From: Daphnia pulex | Lineage: Eukaryota > Arthropoda > Branchiopoda > Diplostraca > Daphniidae | DNA length: 64,000 bases | NCBI RefSeq assembly: GCF_021134715.1 | Contig: NC_060026.1 | Span: 14,189,001-14,253,000 of the forward strand | Direction of reading: 5' to 3' | Part shown: piece by piece, positions 26,666 through 38,250 of the stretch | Layout: every line of letters begins with the position of its first letter | How positions within the stretch are numbered: position 1 is the first letter of the stretch | Position numbers and translations under genes: made by a program | The notes under the pieces: model-generated | The model's database searches: none | Told to the model about the DNA's origin: nothing | The model's input: the letters and a program-made list of their open reading frames with translations, nothing else

Positions 26666-27684
26666 TGTGGAAAAATTATTATCATTACGGAATTGTTTAT
26701 TGCAGACGACATTCAACTCTCCATGGCCACCTCCTAACGCCGACTGTGGCCAGTTGGTTCCAAGTGAAGAACAACACACTAACACAGTCTCTATCTGGCT
26801 TTGAAAATTCCCTTCAGATATTGTTGTATTGTTAATTAAATCAAAATTAAAAAAAAAATTACTTCAGTTTTACAGGCTGATTCCACTAACCAACCTCAAA
26901 GAGTTGCTGCTTGATGGCATTACAGGTAACATTTAATTTCCACATTGTTTCAGACTTTCAGCAAATGAAGCAAAGAAATTCAATAAAAGAAACTTCCATT
27001 AGCCATTCATTCTTTTGGTGTTGGAGCCTTCAAAAATGAAAAAAATTATACATTCCTCAATGTGACTTAAAATTGCCTGGTAGGTGTGAAAACAACAAAC
27101 CAAAACTTAGATGCTGGTCTTGTCATGATGTTCTGATATGTCCTTGGCGGCTTCGTTCGAACAACGAAAAATGGACACGTTAACAAGCAATTTCGTACCC
27201 ATTTATCTTAGTACGGATTTGACTTAAACTCGTCGTCACTTAAACTGAGCTGAGAAAACTGGACCGACAGTATCCCAAGACAGAGATTCTCAACGAGTTT
27301 TGAGCCGTTTCATCCAAGGAATGGAAAAGCAGATTGAAGATTCCAGCTGGAGATCTTTTAACAGTAGGTGAGCCTGGAAAAAAGCATAAATTCATATATT
27401 CTAATGGACGTTCATAGAAATTTCTCAGACTGTTTCTGTTATTCCCAGCCGTTCGCGAGAGAACAGTACAGATTCCAGGATTTCTGTGTTCTCCTCCAAG
27501 AATTAAAGACTCGGAGGATTACATCATCTCCAGCCAGATAATGTGACTGCTTAGGACCGCGAGCGTGAAGAGGTAAATAGGAAATTTATTGGGTGTATTA
27601 AGTTTGTCTGAAATTGCATACACCGGTATCAAGGGTGGTAACATTTTTGTAGAGAAATTCCTACCCGTTAAATTACACCTTAAT

Positions 27685-27760
27685 AAAGGGAACTACAATT
27701 TCCTTCTCCATCGTGCATCCAGTGAATTGAGTGTAGTGGCATTGATTGACACACGTAAAT
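27685..27760 (-). pseudogene. Relic of the C1q-domain C terminus
   Basis: On the minus strand, HYTQFTGCTMEKEIVV matches the intact gene's final strand HYTHFTGFLLEEEIVA. It is preceded on the plus strand by the same non-coding words that follow the intact gene (GAAATTCCTACCC). This marks the 3' end of a decayed duplicate. Confidence 0.55.
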
Positions 27761-28339
27761 AATAGTAATACTTAAAGGACAGGATCGGCCCTAGACGAAG
27801 TTTACACACCCGATCCTCCTCCAACACACAGAACAACTATTGTGATTCGATCGTACTTTCTCGGTAAATAATTGGATATGCATAATATTATAAGATTCTT
27901 TTTACTTGTGATAAATTTCCCGTTCATTTCCCGTTTAAACTTATAGGATCAGCAGTACCCGGGGTTTCGAAAGTCGGCTGGCGGTTGGATGGGGCAATGT
28001 CCCCCTCCAATCGAAAGCAAAGATAGTCGTTCCGCTCATGCGTTCATCTGGGACACAGAAGAGGACATCTGGCGGCCAGATTTATCTTCAGTTGTTGGGG
28101 GCAGGCTAGGTAGCCGTTTAGCCCCTACCTTCTTCTTGGTTCTTTTTCAAATTTCAGTTGAAGCGTGGCTTCGAGAGTAAGGGATGCCACTATCCTTCGA
28201 TTGGGGTTTCGATTCGATGTTAGCTGTATATTTGTTGGCCGATTGATTGTTTAGAATTTGTGAATTGTGATGTCTAACAGTTGGATCGGGTTGGCGGACG
28301 GTGGGTGCTTGCAACTATTTTGGTAATCTTGGTATACTA
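27761..28339. other. Gene-free stretch
   Basis: No coding exon is recognised. A chance frame near 27989-28180 lacks codon character and splice support. Confidence 0.4.
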
Positions 28340-29745
28340 TTCTTGGTGTAATAGAAGATTCGATTTCACGTGGAGTTACCCGAGTGTTAAATTTCATTTT
28401 TTTATTCATAGACGAATCTTGAAGCTTAAGATTTTGAAACCATGCTGTCCACCACGTCGTCTACGTCCAGAACATGAGTAACATTTTACATGTTCAATGT
28501 TCTGAAAGGTAAAATTGTTGATTAAACTGATGAAATTTAGGATAATGAGATTTTTTTGTTTGATTGCAGGCACCTTCAATACCAGGAACTTCAGCCTTCC
28601 AATTGTGCTGTCCTCATCTCATTTACCTTGTCTGTGAACGTCAACATGTACCCTAATTGAAGGCAAGAAGGTGACAATCTTTTCAAATTTTAACATTCAA
28701 ATTTTAAAAATTAAAATATGTTTAGTTGGAAGTAAAGCGTTAGAAGTTTTCAGGGAAAGCTTTGTCACTATTGTTTAGTTTTAACATTTTGGGATTTCAT
28801 CAAGTAAACTCTTTGTCTGTCTCTGTCCTTCTATCATAGGTATTTAGTTACGGGTTGTGTAAGGGAAATTGGTTGGAAAAGCCAGATGGATACTGAAAGA
28901 GTATCATTTCCCTGTCGAGTACTCCAAAGTTTGATGAATTTGTAATTAAATCTCAAACGAGTCTTCAAGTTTAAATTTTTTTTTCGTTAAAAGGGAACAG
29001 ATAATGTTGCTGTAAAGTATTTTGGTCTCTATTTGAAGCAATATAATGTAGGTATAATATGTGTTCTTGGTATAATTGATTCGATTAAATTCTATTGCAT
29101 GTGCAGTGAAAGTGGCCTGAAAGTGTTTAAATTTAAATTTTTATTTGTAGACGAATTTTGATGCTGAAAGACTTGGAAACCATGCTGTCGACCATGTCGG
29201 GAAGCTGAGTAACATTCTGCTTTTACAATGGTAAAATTAACAATTAAACTGATTGAAATACATGTGGATCATAACATTTGTAATGTATGATTGCAGGCAC
29301 CTCTTAATAAAAGGAACTTAAGCCATCCAATCTAGGGCTTCCATAAAATCGTGCAGGCTGCTTGGAAGTTGCATTTACTTTTGTTGTGAACATCATGAAC
29401 ACATACATAATTTGAAGGTGACAATCTTATCCAGTTATAGATTTTACAATTGAAATGTGATTAAGCTTTTCATACATTGGTTAGTTTTTACATTTTGGGA
29501 TTTCGTCAAGTCAACAGCTATTTTCTTCAGGGTCGTGTTCTGTTATGGATTATTTAAAGGGGAGTTTGTTGTATGCAAGAAAAGCAGATTCTGAAAGAAG
29601 TTTTGTTTATTTGTTCTACTGTAGAGTATCCTTTAAAGTTTAAATGAATTTGTATTTAAATCTTAAATGAGTCATCTAGTTTCATGTAAATTTGTTAATT
29701 CAATTTTCCACAATAGGTATAAGATAATGTTGCCAAATAATATTT
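28340..29745 (+). repeat. Tandem duplication (~724-bp period) with conserved exon-like borders, apparently non-coding
   Basis: Copy 1 (about 28340-29060) and copy 2 (about 29064-29745) align along their length; for example both contain CATTTTGGGATTTC and GATAATGTTGC. Two exon-like blocks keep both acceptor and donor in each copy: block a, 28412-28508 and 29151-29230 (acceptor AG before ACGAAT, donor GTAAAATT); block b, 28570-28670 and 29297-29417 (acceptor TTGCAG before GCACCT, donor GTGACAATC). Block interiors have diverged with length changes that are not multiples of three, and no shared reading frame exists. A spliced non-coding RNA locus is a reasonable reading; a decayed protein gene is the alternative. 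Confidence 0.5.
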
Positions 29746-30465
29746 GAAGTGATGTGTAGCATATATTTTTTTAAATTTCATATAGCATTTCCAATGATGC
29801 TGAAGATTAATTTTACTTCGGTTATAGGTTCATGTTTACGTATCAGTGGTGTTGCTGTCCAATGTGGCGTGTTGTTGCAGCCTATGGTGGTGAAAGATAT
29901 CTGCATCAAGTTGCTGTTCCTTGTGCATCTAAGGTGCTGCTTTTGTGCTACAGAAGTGACATCCAATATTGTGTTTAATTGCTATTTGTGTCTTCGCAGT
30001 TTACCTTTATATATTGAGAAGGAAAAAAAAGTAATACGGGGAGGTTTATGTCAAATAAATAATAAACATGTCCAGGATGGGGGAATGAAGAGGAAGTTGG
30101 GGTGGGGTATTTGGTTATGATTTACTAAAAGAAGTAAGGTATATTTTTAATGAATATGCTGTACTTGGTGATAAAATCTGTTGTTAACCTTTACCTTCCT
30201 GTCAACCTATACTTTCCACTTACACATCTACTCCTCAAACTCCATAAGCACCAACATCAAATCCCACATCCACTCACATCCATTCCTAAAACCCCACAAT
30301 CTCTAACAACAAATTTACACAATTGTTGTGTATCAATAATCATATTTTATATTTAAATAAATAAAGTGCCATTGTATTTAAATCTTGTTTATTACATTTA
30401 GTCTGGAACACATGCAAAATAAACAATTCATTAAACAGAGCGTCCGGTTCAAGACAATTTTTTTT
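29746..30465. other. Gene-free stretch
   Basis: A chance frame (29749-30120) lacks codon character and domain signatures. Two AATAAA words near 30050-30062 and one near 30355 could end plus-strand transcripts from the duplicated non-coding locus. Nothing else is recognised. Confidence 0.4.
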
Positions 30466-30970
30466 GTGCGAGGCTTTTTAGAAAGCAATCCGCCACCCAA
30501 TTTGACAAAAAGTGATAGTTTGTTTTCACGGAAATTGCAACGGACGGTTGAAAATTTTCTGGTTAAAAAATCTCATGGAGAAATTAGCATGTAGTCTACT
30601 GGTGCAAATTGCTATTTTTTAAGCATGATAATTTTGGTGATGTGTTAAAAGCTATTGTAGCTAAAAAATTGAACTAATTCGCTTTTTCTGAATATTTTGG
30701 TTTTAGATCATTTTGTTGTTTTTAGATTTTCTTGTGATCTCTCTTCAATGAAAAAGTGAATTAGTTCAATTTTTTAGCTACAATAGCTTTTAACACATCA
30801 CCATAATTAATCATGCTTAAAAAATAGCAATTTGCACCAGTAGACTAGATGCTAATTTCTACATGAGATTGTTGAACTAGAAATTTTTCAACCGTCTGAC
30901 GCAATTTCCGTGAAAACAAACTATCACTTTTTGTCAAATTGGGTGGCGGATTGCTTGCTAAAACTCGCAC
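30466..30970. mobile_element. Fold-back (long inverted repeat) non-autonomous DNA element
   Basis: Two arms of about 220 bp, 30466-30688 and 30750-30970, are near-perfect reverse complements around a 61-bp AT-rich loop. The outermost bases are GTGCGAG...CTCGCAC, followed inwards by CAATCCGCCACCCAATTTG. Mismatches are few and scattered, so the insertion is fairly young or the arms are kept alike. There is no open frame and no clear target-site duplication. It is best described as a MITE-like fold-back element; a transcript through it would form a long hairpin. Confidence 0.75.
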
Positions 30971-31044
30971 ATGCAGTGTCGGCGTAGATCCAGGGAGATT
31001 ACCTGGAAATGGAAGAGGAGAGAAGAGTTCGAGGCAAGTTTTAC

Positions 31045-31140
31045 TGGGGAGCGATTAGTCACTACTAGGCTTCCGGGTTAGACTCATGACCCTCAGATCA
31101 TGCGCCTTCCAAGTCCCCGTTCGACCAGAGCCCTCCCCTC
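31045..31140 (+). repeat. Possible tRNA-derived SINE head or decayed tRNA-like sequence
   Basis: The segment has tRNA-like features: a B-box-like GTTCGACC (about 31122), a possible anticodon stem CATGA/TCATG around CCCTCAGA, and end pairing GGGAG/CTCCC. The T-stem does not pair well and the loop lacks the usual U33, so a working tRNA is unlikely. No tail repeat or target duplication was identified. Confidence 0.3.
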
Positions 31141-32506
31141 CTCCTGGTTTCACAGCGGGTGAGTGACCACCGGCGGGCGTTGGTTAGTGGTTAGTTAGGG
31201 AAACGGGGCCACAGAAAAGAAGGGAGCCCAGATTATGCACTTGTAAGTCTAACAACTACACAATTTATCAATCTTGAATTACAGCATTCTCTTGTCGGTT
31301 TTCAGCAATGGATGAAGTTCACGAAGGAGTTACCCTGTAAGCAGAATGAACATTATTTGGATGACAGTAATATTCAAACAAGGTTGTACGTTGTAGCAAC
31401 AGAAAGCAATACCTCCAATCAAGAGGGCCTGTGTAAGGAAGTAAAGCGAGATATTCAAAGGTAGCAGCCAACAGGTTAGCAAACAAGGAATCTTATTGAA
31501 TGTCTAGTCCTTGTCCTTTTTCTTGAAAGGACATGACTTCTCATAAAGTCTGTCATGCCAATTTAGAAACCTGTAAATGCAAAAAAAATAAGTCACCTTG
31601 TTTATAATTTGTGTCATCAATGTGCTTGACGTCTATGATCTAAAAGAATTCTTATCAGTGCACTGGAAATGTCCTCTAAAACATTTGATAGAGTGCAGAC
31701 TTTTAAATACATATTAGATTGCAATGAAGAAAGTTCAGTGACATGACAAGTGAACTTACACATGAAAACACCAATCAGTTATTCAAGGTTCTCTAGAAGA
31801 TGGAATGAGAGATTGTCTGTGCTGGGGTTGGTGATATAGCAAGTCCAATACAACAAGAAAAATTATGATGAATTCTAATAAAAGATGAGAAGAATACATT
31901 TGTCAGCAATACTGTAATAAAGCTAGTGTTGGTTGTTACCTGATATCATTTCGATGGGACATTCAGTAGAATACAATGATTTTGAACAAAATAGTCGGTA
32001 GTAGGCTGCACAACCCTTTCACGTTTCCTCCTGTAAGTTTATAAGAAACGTTTAGGTTATCCAATATATTCACGGAATAGAACACATCACGGACAAGTTG
32101 CATACGAAATCACTCGAATTTACCAATGAATTCATTCGTAATTTTCGAAGAAAAGATAGCTCAACTTTTGACAGCAAACCGCAATAAGCCCATAACATAA
32201 TGACACAATCACCACGCCATCTATTTGACGTCTCAAAACTCCGTATTTGAAGGACTAGTCTTAAGATACTTACAACACTTGAAAAGCGCATTTTTGTTTG
32301 CTAAAACCTAGCAATCAATCTAGAGAAATGTTCAGAGAACAAAGCTCACTTATTAGTTTAATGCACATTTTCCGGAAGTATACCGGAAGTAGGCGATAGC
32401 GCCTTAACCATTGAGATGTTGTCAAATTAAACCAGATATTCGTGATCTCCATGAAATTTGGGGTCGATTAGATGTGATTTAAACAAAATCCAAAATTTGG
32501 CCAAAA
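31141..32506. other. Gene-free stretch
   Basis: No coding exon is recognised on either strand. CCGGAAGT words appear near 32373 and 32386, just before the palindrome. Confidence 0.4.
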
Positions 32507-32546
32507 TCGAGAATTTTCCTGAACTATAGTTCAGGAAAATTCTCGA
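32507..32546. repeat. Perfect 40-bp palindrome
   Basis: The left half TCGAGAATTTTCCTGAACTA is followed directly by its exact reverse complement, with no spacer (centre 32526/32527). It is flanked by CCGGAAGT words at about 32373, 32386, 32550 and 32672. It could be the centre of a small inverted-repeat element. Confidence 0.85.
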
Positions 32547-34136
32547 AACCGGAAGTACGCGTACGTACAAAAAAAAACATGAACTTTACCACAAATTTAA
32601 CGAGGATCAGGAATATGTGATTCTTTTATGCGTCGAATGAATATTTATTGAACTACTGACTGAAATGAGAAAACCGGAAGTAAAAAAAAAAACACATTAT
32701 CAAAAATCTAACATGTGAGCTTTGTTGGTGGAATAGTTATCGTCAGTTTTCACTAAAAATTTCCACACAACAGCTGCCGATAAATGTTCAAAGAGATTTG
32801 CAAAGTATCTGAAAGACTGAAACTGACTGTTTTGACAGCTGAAAATGATCGAAAACTCGAAAAGCCATCTAGCGTTAGAAAAAAAGGTCTAAGTAATACT
32901 TCGTTTGAGCGCAAGAAGGGTAATTTTGAAATTATTAGACAGACACAGAGTTTAAAGCAAGAAGATAAGTAGATACTCTATAAAAATATGTCAACTTTCG
33001 TCTTTCGGGTACCTGAGCATAATCCCGTGATGAGTGACTACAGGTGCGGATGAAGATGGTGGTTACTAAGGTGAGTACTCACGGGCGATTACTCGTCAGT
33101 GAAGTACAACAAGATGTGTAGCAGCAAAAGAAGCAGTGAAGCTAGATGAGTGTGTTTCACGAAGATAAGAATGGAGCAGAATGTTGGTGGATGTCACTCT
33201 TCTGTCATGGACAAAGGTCAGCATTGGCTCAAGGACCACACAAATCCAATAAAGAGACTGCTTTATAGTAGAGTTGTAGTAGTAGTAGTTAGTAGTTGAA
33301 AAACTGCTTAGCTAAACGGACTTCGAAAACTTTTGCTGATGACTGCTGTCTGTTGGTCATAGGAGGGAACAGGGAAGTTGCAGTATAATCTAGAGTTTCA
33401 AGTAGAAACAATAGTATAAATATAAAAACCATGCAGGCACTAGAATTAGTGAAGAAACTTACGTTTAATATGGCGTTAAATTTATTCCAAAATACTAAGA
33501 AAATTACGAAGAAACATAAAGAAAACAGAATAACTTTCGACAAGAAAATAGTGTTTTGTGACAGAAAAATAGTGCGATGTCAGCGACATCTAACCGGATT
33601 TAAAGTGACCGTTTTGCCAATTTTCTTTTATAGTCAGTACAAGCTTTCAGCTCAAAATCCAATCATTCACATTTTAGATTGTACGCCGCAAATAATTAAC
33701 AAAAAAAAAATATATTTCCGGTCTATCGTTTTCTGAAAGAGTGAAGAACACATTGACACATGTCCAGATGTCCTAATTGTCCTTTAATTAGAGGAAACCT
33801 GCATCGTGTTTCGAACGACTCACTCACTCAGGACACCAAGACAAAGCGTCATCGACTAATGCAATATTTTTTTTCTCATAGTTCCAAGTACACAATTTTC
33901 ACATCTGGGCTCCGTTCATTTGTGTTGCCTTGTTTAAACTACAAAAAATGTAATGAAGCAGGCCTTAACTGAAGTTAAAATCATTTATTTAGCTGAACCG
34001 AAACATACGGACTTAAACTGTTTAATGATGAGTAAATGATAATAAATAACAATAGATATATACCCAGCACCGCATACAGTGACTATTACTACCATTTTGG
34101 GAAACCAACAAATACTCAATTAAGTAGGGAATCTCT
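32547..34136. other. Gene-free stretch upstream of the collagen-like 3' end
   Basis: Several chance frames of 60-100 codons have no domain signature or splice partners. A short GTAGTA run lies near 33270-33290. A minus-strand AATAAA (33984-33989) about 150 bp past the collagen-like stop is its likely polyadenylation signal. Confidence 0.4.
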
Positions 34137-35130
34137 TTAACGCCCTGTTAAAGATCTAGCAGCCGTAGCCTTTGTCGAGGGCACTGTTGTTGTGTACACG
34201 TAGCAATCGCATGGCTCTCCTTTAGGACCTGGAGGACCTGGAGGACCTGGGTATCCCATAACTCCTTTCTCGCCTATAGACAGTAATGAGTAAACAATAA
34301 TAAATAAATAATAACAGACTTCCGAAGTTTACGCCGTATGCAACAACCAGAAAATTAAAAATTTCATGCGGATCAGTTGGTATTACCTGGTGTGCCAGGA
34401 GTTCCTGGATATCCGGTATCTCCTTTTTCTCCTTTATAACCTGTCATTCCATCGGATCCCTTTGGGCCTGGAGGTCCACCTTTTCCTTTATATCCTGGTG
34501 GGCCTATAAAACCAAACAGTTAATTTATTGTAAAACAATCTATAGGGAACTTAGCCACGCAATTGTTGGCAAACGAGATTGATAAGTCACCTTGTATACC
34601 AGGAGGTCCAGGTGGACCTGCAGGTCCTTTGACAATCGGCTTCTTATCGTGCGGTTTTGTCCCGTGGGACCAATCGAACCAATGCGCCCCTATTTTTTTA
34701 CAGTGAGAAATACCATAGTTAAATTAATACAACTGCACAATATTAGGTAAATATCAGACCTACCAGGCTTCATATGATGAAAAAATCTTGGAGAATTTGA
34801 AAATGGATCCAAATCACTGCCCGACGTTGGCAATGGATACGAAATTTTCGGGACTGCATCGATGAAATCTTAAAAAAGAAAAATTGTTTTAGTTTAACAA
34901 ACAATTAGTTCAAGTATGAAATGAGTGTCCTTACCATTCTGCTGAGCTCTGCGGTTTTGGATTTCGACAGGCTGCATCGGACGATAACACTGGAAGAATG
35001 GATTAGGGAATTCCGGACATCCTGTATCGGAAGCAACAGGATTCAGCAGGAATTGGTCGTACTGGCCGATGCTTAAATCGACAAAAAAAGCGAGAACAAA
35101 ACAACCGCTCAGCAGGAAAGAAGGAGACAT
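34137..35130 (-). CDS. Small secreted collagen-like protein
   Basis: Model of five exons: 35130-34935, 34868-34764, 34689-34591, 34503-34387, 34273-34137, giving 217 residues. Signal peptide: [21 protein letters not shown] Pro/Phe-rich N-terminal region with two Cys ([14 protein letters not shown]) and a linker precede a collagenous segment of 24 uninterrupted Gly-X-Y triplets (about residues 122-193, from [12 protein letters not shown] to [12 protein letters not shown]). It is directly followed by CDC, which could lock three chains by disulfides, and a short Thr-rich tail. Introns split Gly codons in phase 1, as is common in collagen genes. An in-frame ATG 21 bases upstream (MEESTGK) was not chosen because it sits at about the expected cap site. 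It probably forms a short extracellular trimer; no C1q or NC1 domain is present. Confidence 0.85.
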
Positions 35131-35170
35131 TTTACCAGTTGACTCTTCCATGTAACCGAACTGAGCCCTT

Positions 35171-35178
35171 GTTTTATA
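35171..35178 (-). promoter_or_regulatory. TATA box of the collagen-like gene
   Basis: A minus-strand TATAAAAC at 35178-35171 lies about 45 bases upstream of the chosen start codon; transcription would begin about 30 bases downstream, near the first ATG. Confidence 0.5.
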
Positions 35179-36107
35179 CTCGAGCCCTCTGTAATGGACG
35201 GATGCAGCGACATCCAAGTAGAAGTACTCTTTTTTTAGAGATGTAATCGCTCAGTATTCCAGCATCTGTCAATTTCTAAAAAAAAAATAGTCGATTTTAT
35301 TCGCCGTGTTTTAAAAATAGTATTCAAGTGGTCGATTGCATGGTTTCGATTGTTTGTTTCCTACTTCTTCCTCCTACCCATCTTTTACACGGGAATATCT
35401 GTATAAGATAAGGTGAGCACTGAGCTTGACGTGACGACGATGTTGGTGTTTCTTTGAATGGATTGTATACAGTACTTTGGAGACCAGGGCAGACTATTGT
35501 TCTAACTGTTTATCTGTCGCACACTGCAAGATTTCGCAACTGCTGGAACCAAAATAGTCCCTAATGTCAAGGTTGCAATCGATTAGCAGTAGATCATAGT
35601 CTTGTTAGTCTATAAACAATTCTAAACGCACTTGTTTTGAAATCGAAAAAAAAAGCTATATTCGGATACAAGACGTGGAAGATGGTCAAGAGATTTCCTG
35701 CCGGAGGGCTCACCAGCACATCACAAGCGATTGATTATTTCCTCGTTCACTGGAATTCTAATACAAAGTTCAATTGTTCAAATCCGAAGGGAATTGTCAC
35801 CTGTGCAGTGTGGTTGTACAATTGCACAACAGTGACATAAAAATCTAGAGCTTGACAAGTCGACGAAAGTAATTAAAGCCATATGCAAAGCTGCGAACGA
35901 ACAAATCGTAATGTAGTGCACGAGGCGTGGCCTATCAAGCCACAGTTGTGTACACATCCACGTCCTTAAAGGCACATATTTACTGAGCAGTATTAGACTC
36001 GACGTAATCACGCAATCTCACCTAATCACTGGGACAAAACAATTCAGTTCTACTTGTCATTGTTTCGTGATTGAACCTATCTTGATCTGGGGAGCGGCTC
36101 GTTCAAC
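35179..36107. other. Gene-free stretch between collagen-like gene and fucosyltransferase 1
   Basis: This is the divergent upstream region of both neighbours. No additional exon is recognised. Confidence 0.45.
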
Positions 36108-37518
36108 ATGAACACTTGTTCAACTTACTTCGGTCCAGTACGTCGTTGGAGGCAGAAAATATCGAACGCAAATTTATCACGTCTACTTCAATATTTGCTT
36201 TTGACGGGGTTTGGGCTTTTAATCGGACAATCCTGTTGGCAATATTTAAAAATCAAGGCAACTACAGGAACGCGGTCTTTGAACCGACCGTCGCTGATGA
36301 ACTACACTCACGAACGCTACGAACTGATGGGAAAATATGACCAGGAAAGTCTTTCCCAAATCGACCCACCATTCAAGCGAATTCTGTTCTGGAACGAGGT
36401 ATTAGACTATTAGAAGCAGTACGTAGATTCACGCGGTTACGATAGCAAATGATTGATTTTTAGGCTTACGGAAGCAAAGATTACAATGTCGGAATTGGTC
36501 GCCATGCCTTGCGGAAACGGGGGTGTCCCGTGTGGCAGTGCGAAACGTCGGACAACCGCAACGATGTCCAGGACTACGACGCCGTTGTCTTTCACCTCCG
36601 CAGTTGGAGCCGGAACGACTTGCCGCAACATCGGTCGCCCCATCAGCGCTACGTTGCCTGGATTATGGAATCTGCAGCGTGGCGTGAATACATGGTGGAC
36701 AATAGTCCCATGGTTAATTTCTTCAACTGGACGTTTTCATACCGTTGGGACTCTGATATCGTCAGTCCTTACGGTTACGTCAAACCGGTTCATGGACGCG
36801 TACCTCTTCATCCTAATGAGAAACAAATGAAAGAGTATTTATCCAATTCAAAAGTCGATTACGCGAATGGGAAAACGAAAATGGCAGCTTGGTTTGTCTC
36901 CAACTGCCTGTCGAAAAGTAAAAGAAACGAGATGGTTAACGAGCTGCAAAAGCACATGCAAATTGACGTTTACGGGAACTGTGGAACGATGACCTGCCCG
37001 AGGAACATAGAAGACGAATGCCGAGAAATGGCAGCCAAAAATTACAAATTTTACATGGCCCTGGAAAATTCCCTGTGTCAGGACTACGTCACTGAAAAGT
37101 ATCAATCGAAATTTTACATTTGCACGTTGAAACATGAGAAAATAATTAATTATTTATTCTAAACGAATATCAAAGGTTTTTCGCCATGATGAAATACCCG
37201 ATCATTCCCATCGTTTACGGCGTTCACGACCACTACGATAGGATTGCACCGACGCATTCCTTCATCAACGCGGCCAAATTTGAATCTATGAAACAGCTGG
37301 CCGACTACCTCATTCTACTCGACAAGAACGACACGCTATACAACGAATATTTCTGGTGGAAACCTCATTTTAAAGTGTGTGACTTTAACGATGACATAAA
37401 CAAAAGCATGTGTCATTTGTGCGCCTCTCTCCACAACACGACGTCACCGCCTAAAATCTACGCAAACATGACCGACTGGTGGGAAAACCAATCCTACTGC
37501 CAAACACCCAAATTCTGA
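36108..37518 (+). CDS. GT10 alpha-1,3-fucosyltransferase 1
   Basis: Model of three exons: 36108-36398, 36464-37098, 37176-37518, giving 422 residues. A type II Golgi membrane protein that transfers fucose from GDP-fucose in alpha-1,3 linkage to GlcNAc-containing glycans. A short cytosolic tail is followed by a membrane anchor (LLQYLLLTGFGLLIG), a stem, and the catalytic domain. GT10 signatures: FKRILFWNE, YDAVVFHLRSWSRNDLP, HQRYVAWIMESAAW, NWTFSYRWDSDI, then the donor-binding motif YKFYMALENSLCQDYVTEKF and PIIPIVYG. The C-terminal CHLCASLH gives the CxxC of the family. Exon 2 ends AA/GTATCA within TEK, shared by all three paralogues. It is closer to the invertebrate FucTC-type enzymes than to plant core enzymes, judged by motif feel only. 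Confidence 0.93.
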
Positions 37519-38250
37519 AACATTGTACAGCAAAACAAACTAAAAAAACTGTTTGGGGAGAAAAACCTCCACAAACGTTTGTTATCTCTGTTTTATCTGT
37601 CCATACATGTATGAGCCCAAGCAGTGTGGTTTATCTCAATCAGTTTCAAAATATGCCAAACCACACAAGAATAAACAAAGAAAGAATAGACAAGGAAGTG
37701 TATAGATATTTCGTGGTTAACGGGGAATATCCCGAATTTAAAATAACAAATCTATTTTTGCATCAGACGTTCTAATTATTTCAAAATCGACTATTAAAAA
37801 AGGAGCGTTTAGCTTATTTGGGCAATCGAAATACCGATAGGCAACAACCTCTCGCGTGGCAACGACTCGATTTTTAAGGGAAAGGATTTATTTTTTCCAA
37901 AGTAGTCAACGCAACGAAACAGGTATCCGACCAACCAAACACAGCACCTGTTTGACTGGGAAGATTATATATGCAACGGCCACAGACACACCCTACCCTC
38001 TAAATTTATGAGACAACGTTATAGCGTGTCAAAAGCAGAGCTGGCAACAGGAGGCTAATCCACAAGTGTTTCGTTTTTCAACGAGAATTTATGACACTTT
38101 ATCTTCAGTTCCCTTTCGGGTAGTGCAAAGGACAGTCATGGAAAATATCAAATAGTGTCATTTTTATTTTAAGTTACGCGGAGAAAAGGTTTCTTTTCAA
38201 AAGTGAACATTAAAGACATTTTGACGTTCTGAATTTTCGCTAGGACGAAA
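37519..38250. other. Spacer between fucosyltransferases 1 and 2
   Basis: Contains the 3' UTR of gene 1 and the upstream region of gene 2. No coding exon is recognised. Confidence 0.5.

Noticed and set aside
30466-30970. Functional microRNA precursor
   Set aside because: Arms of 220 bp are far longer than an animal pre-miRNA hairpin; fold-back transposon structure explains it better.
31045-31140. Functional tRNA gene
   Set aside because: The T-stem and anticodon-loop positions do not fit a working tRNA; kept only as a possible SINE head.
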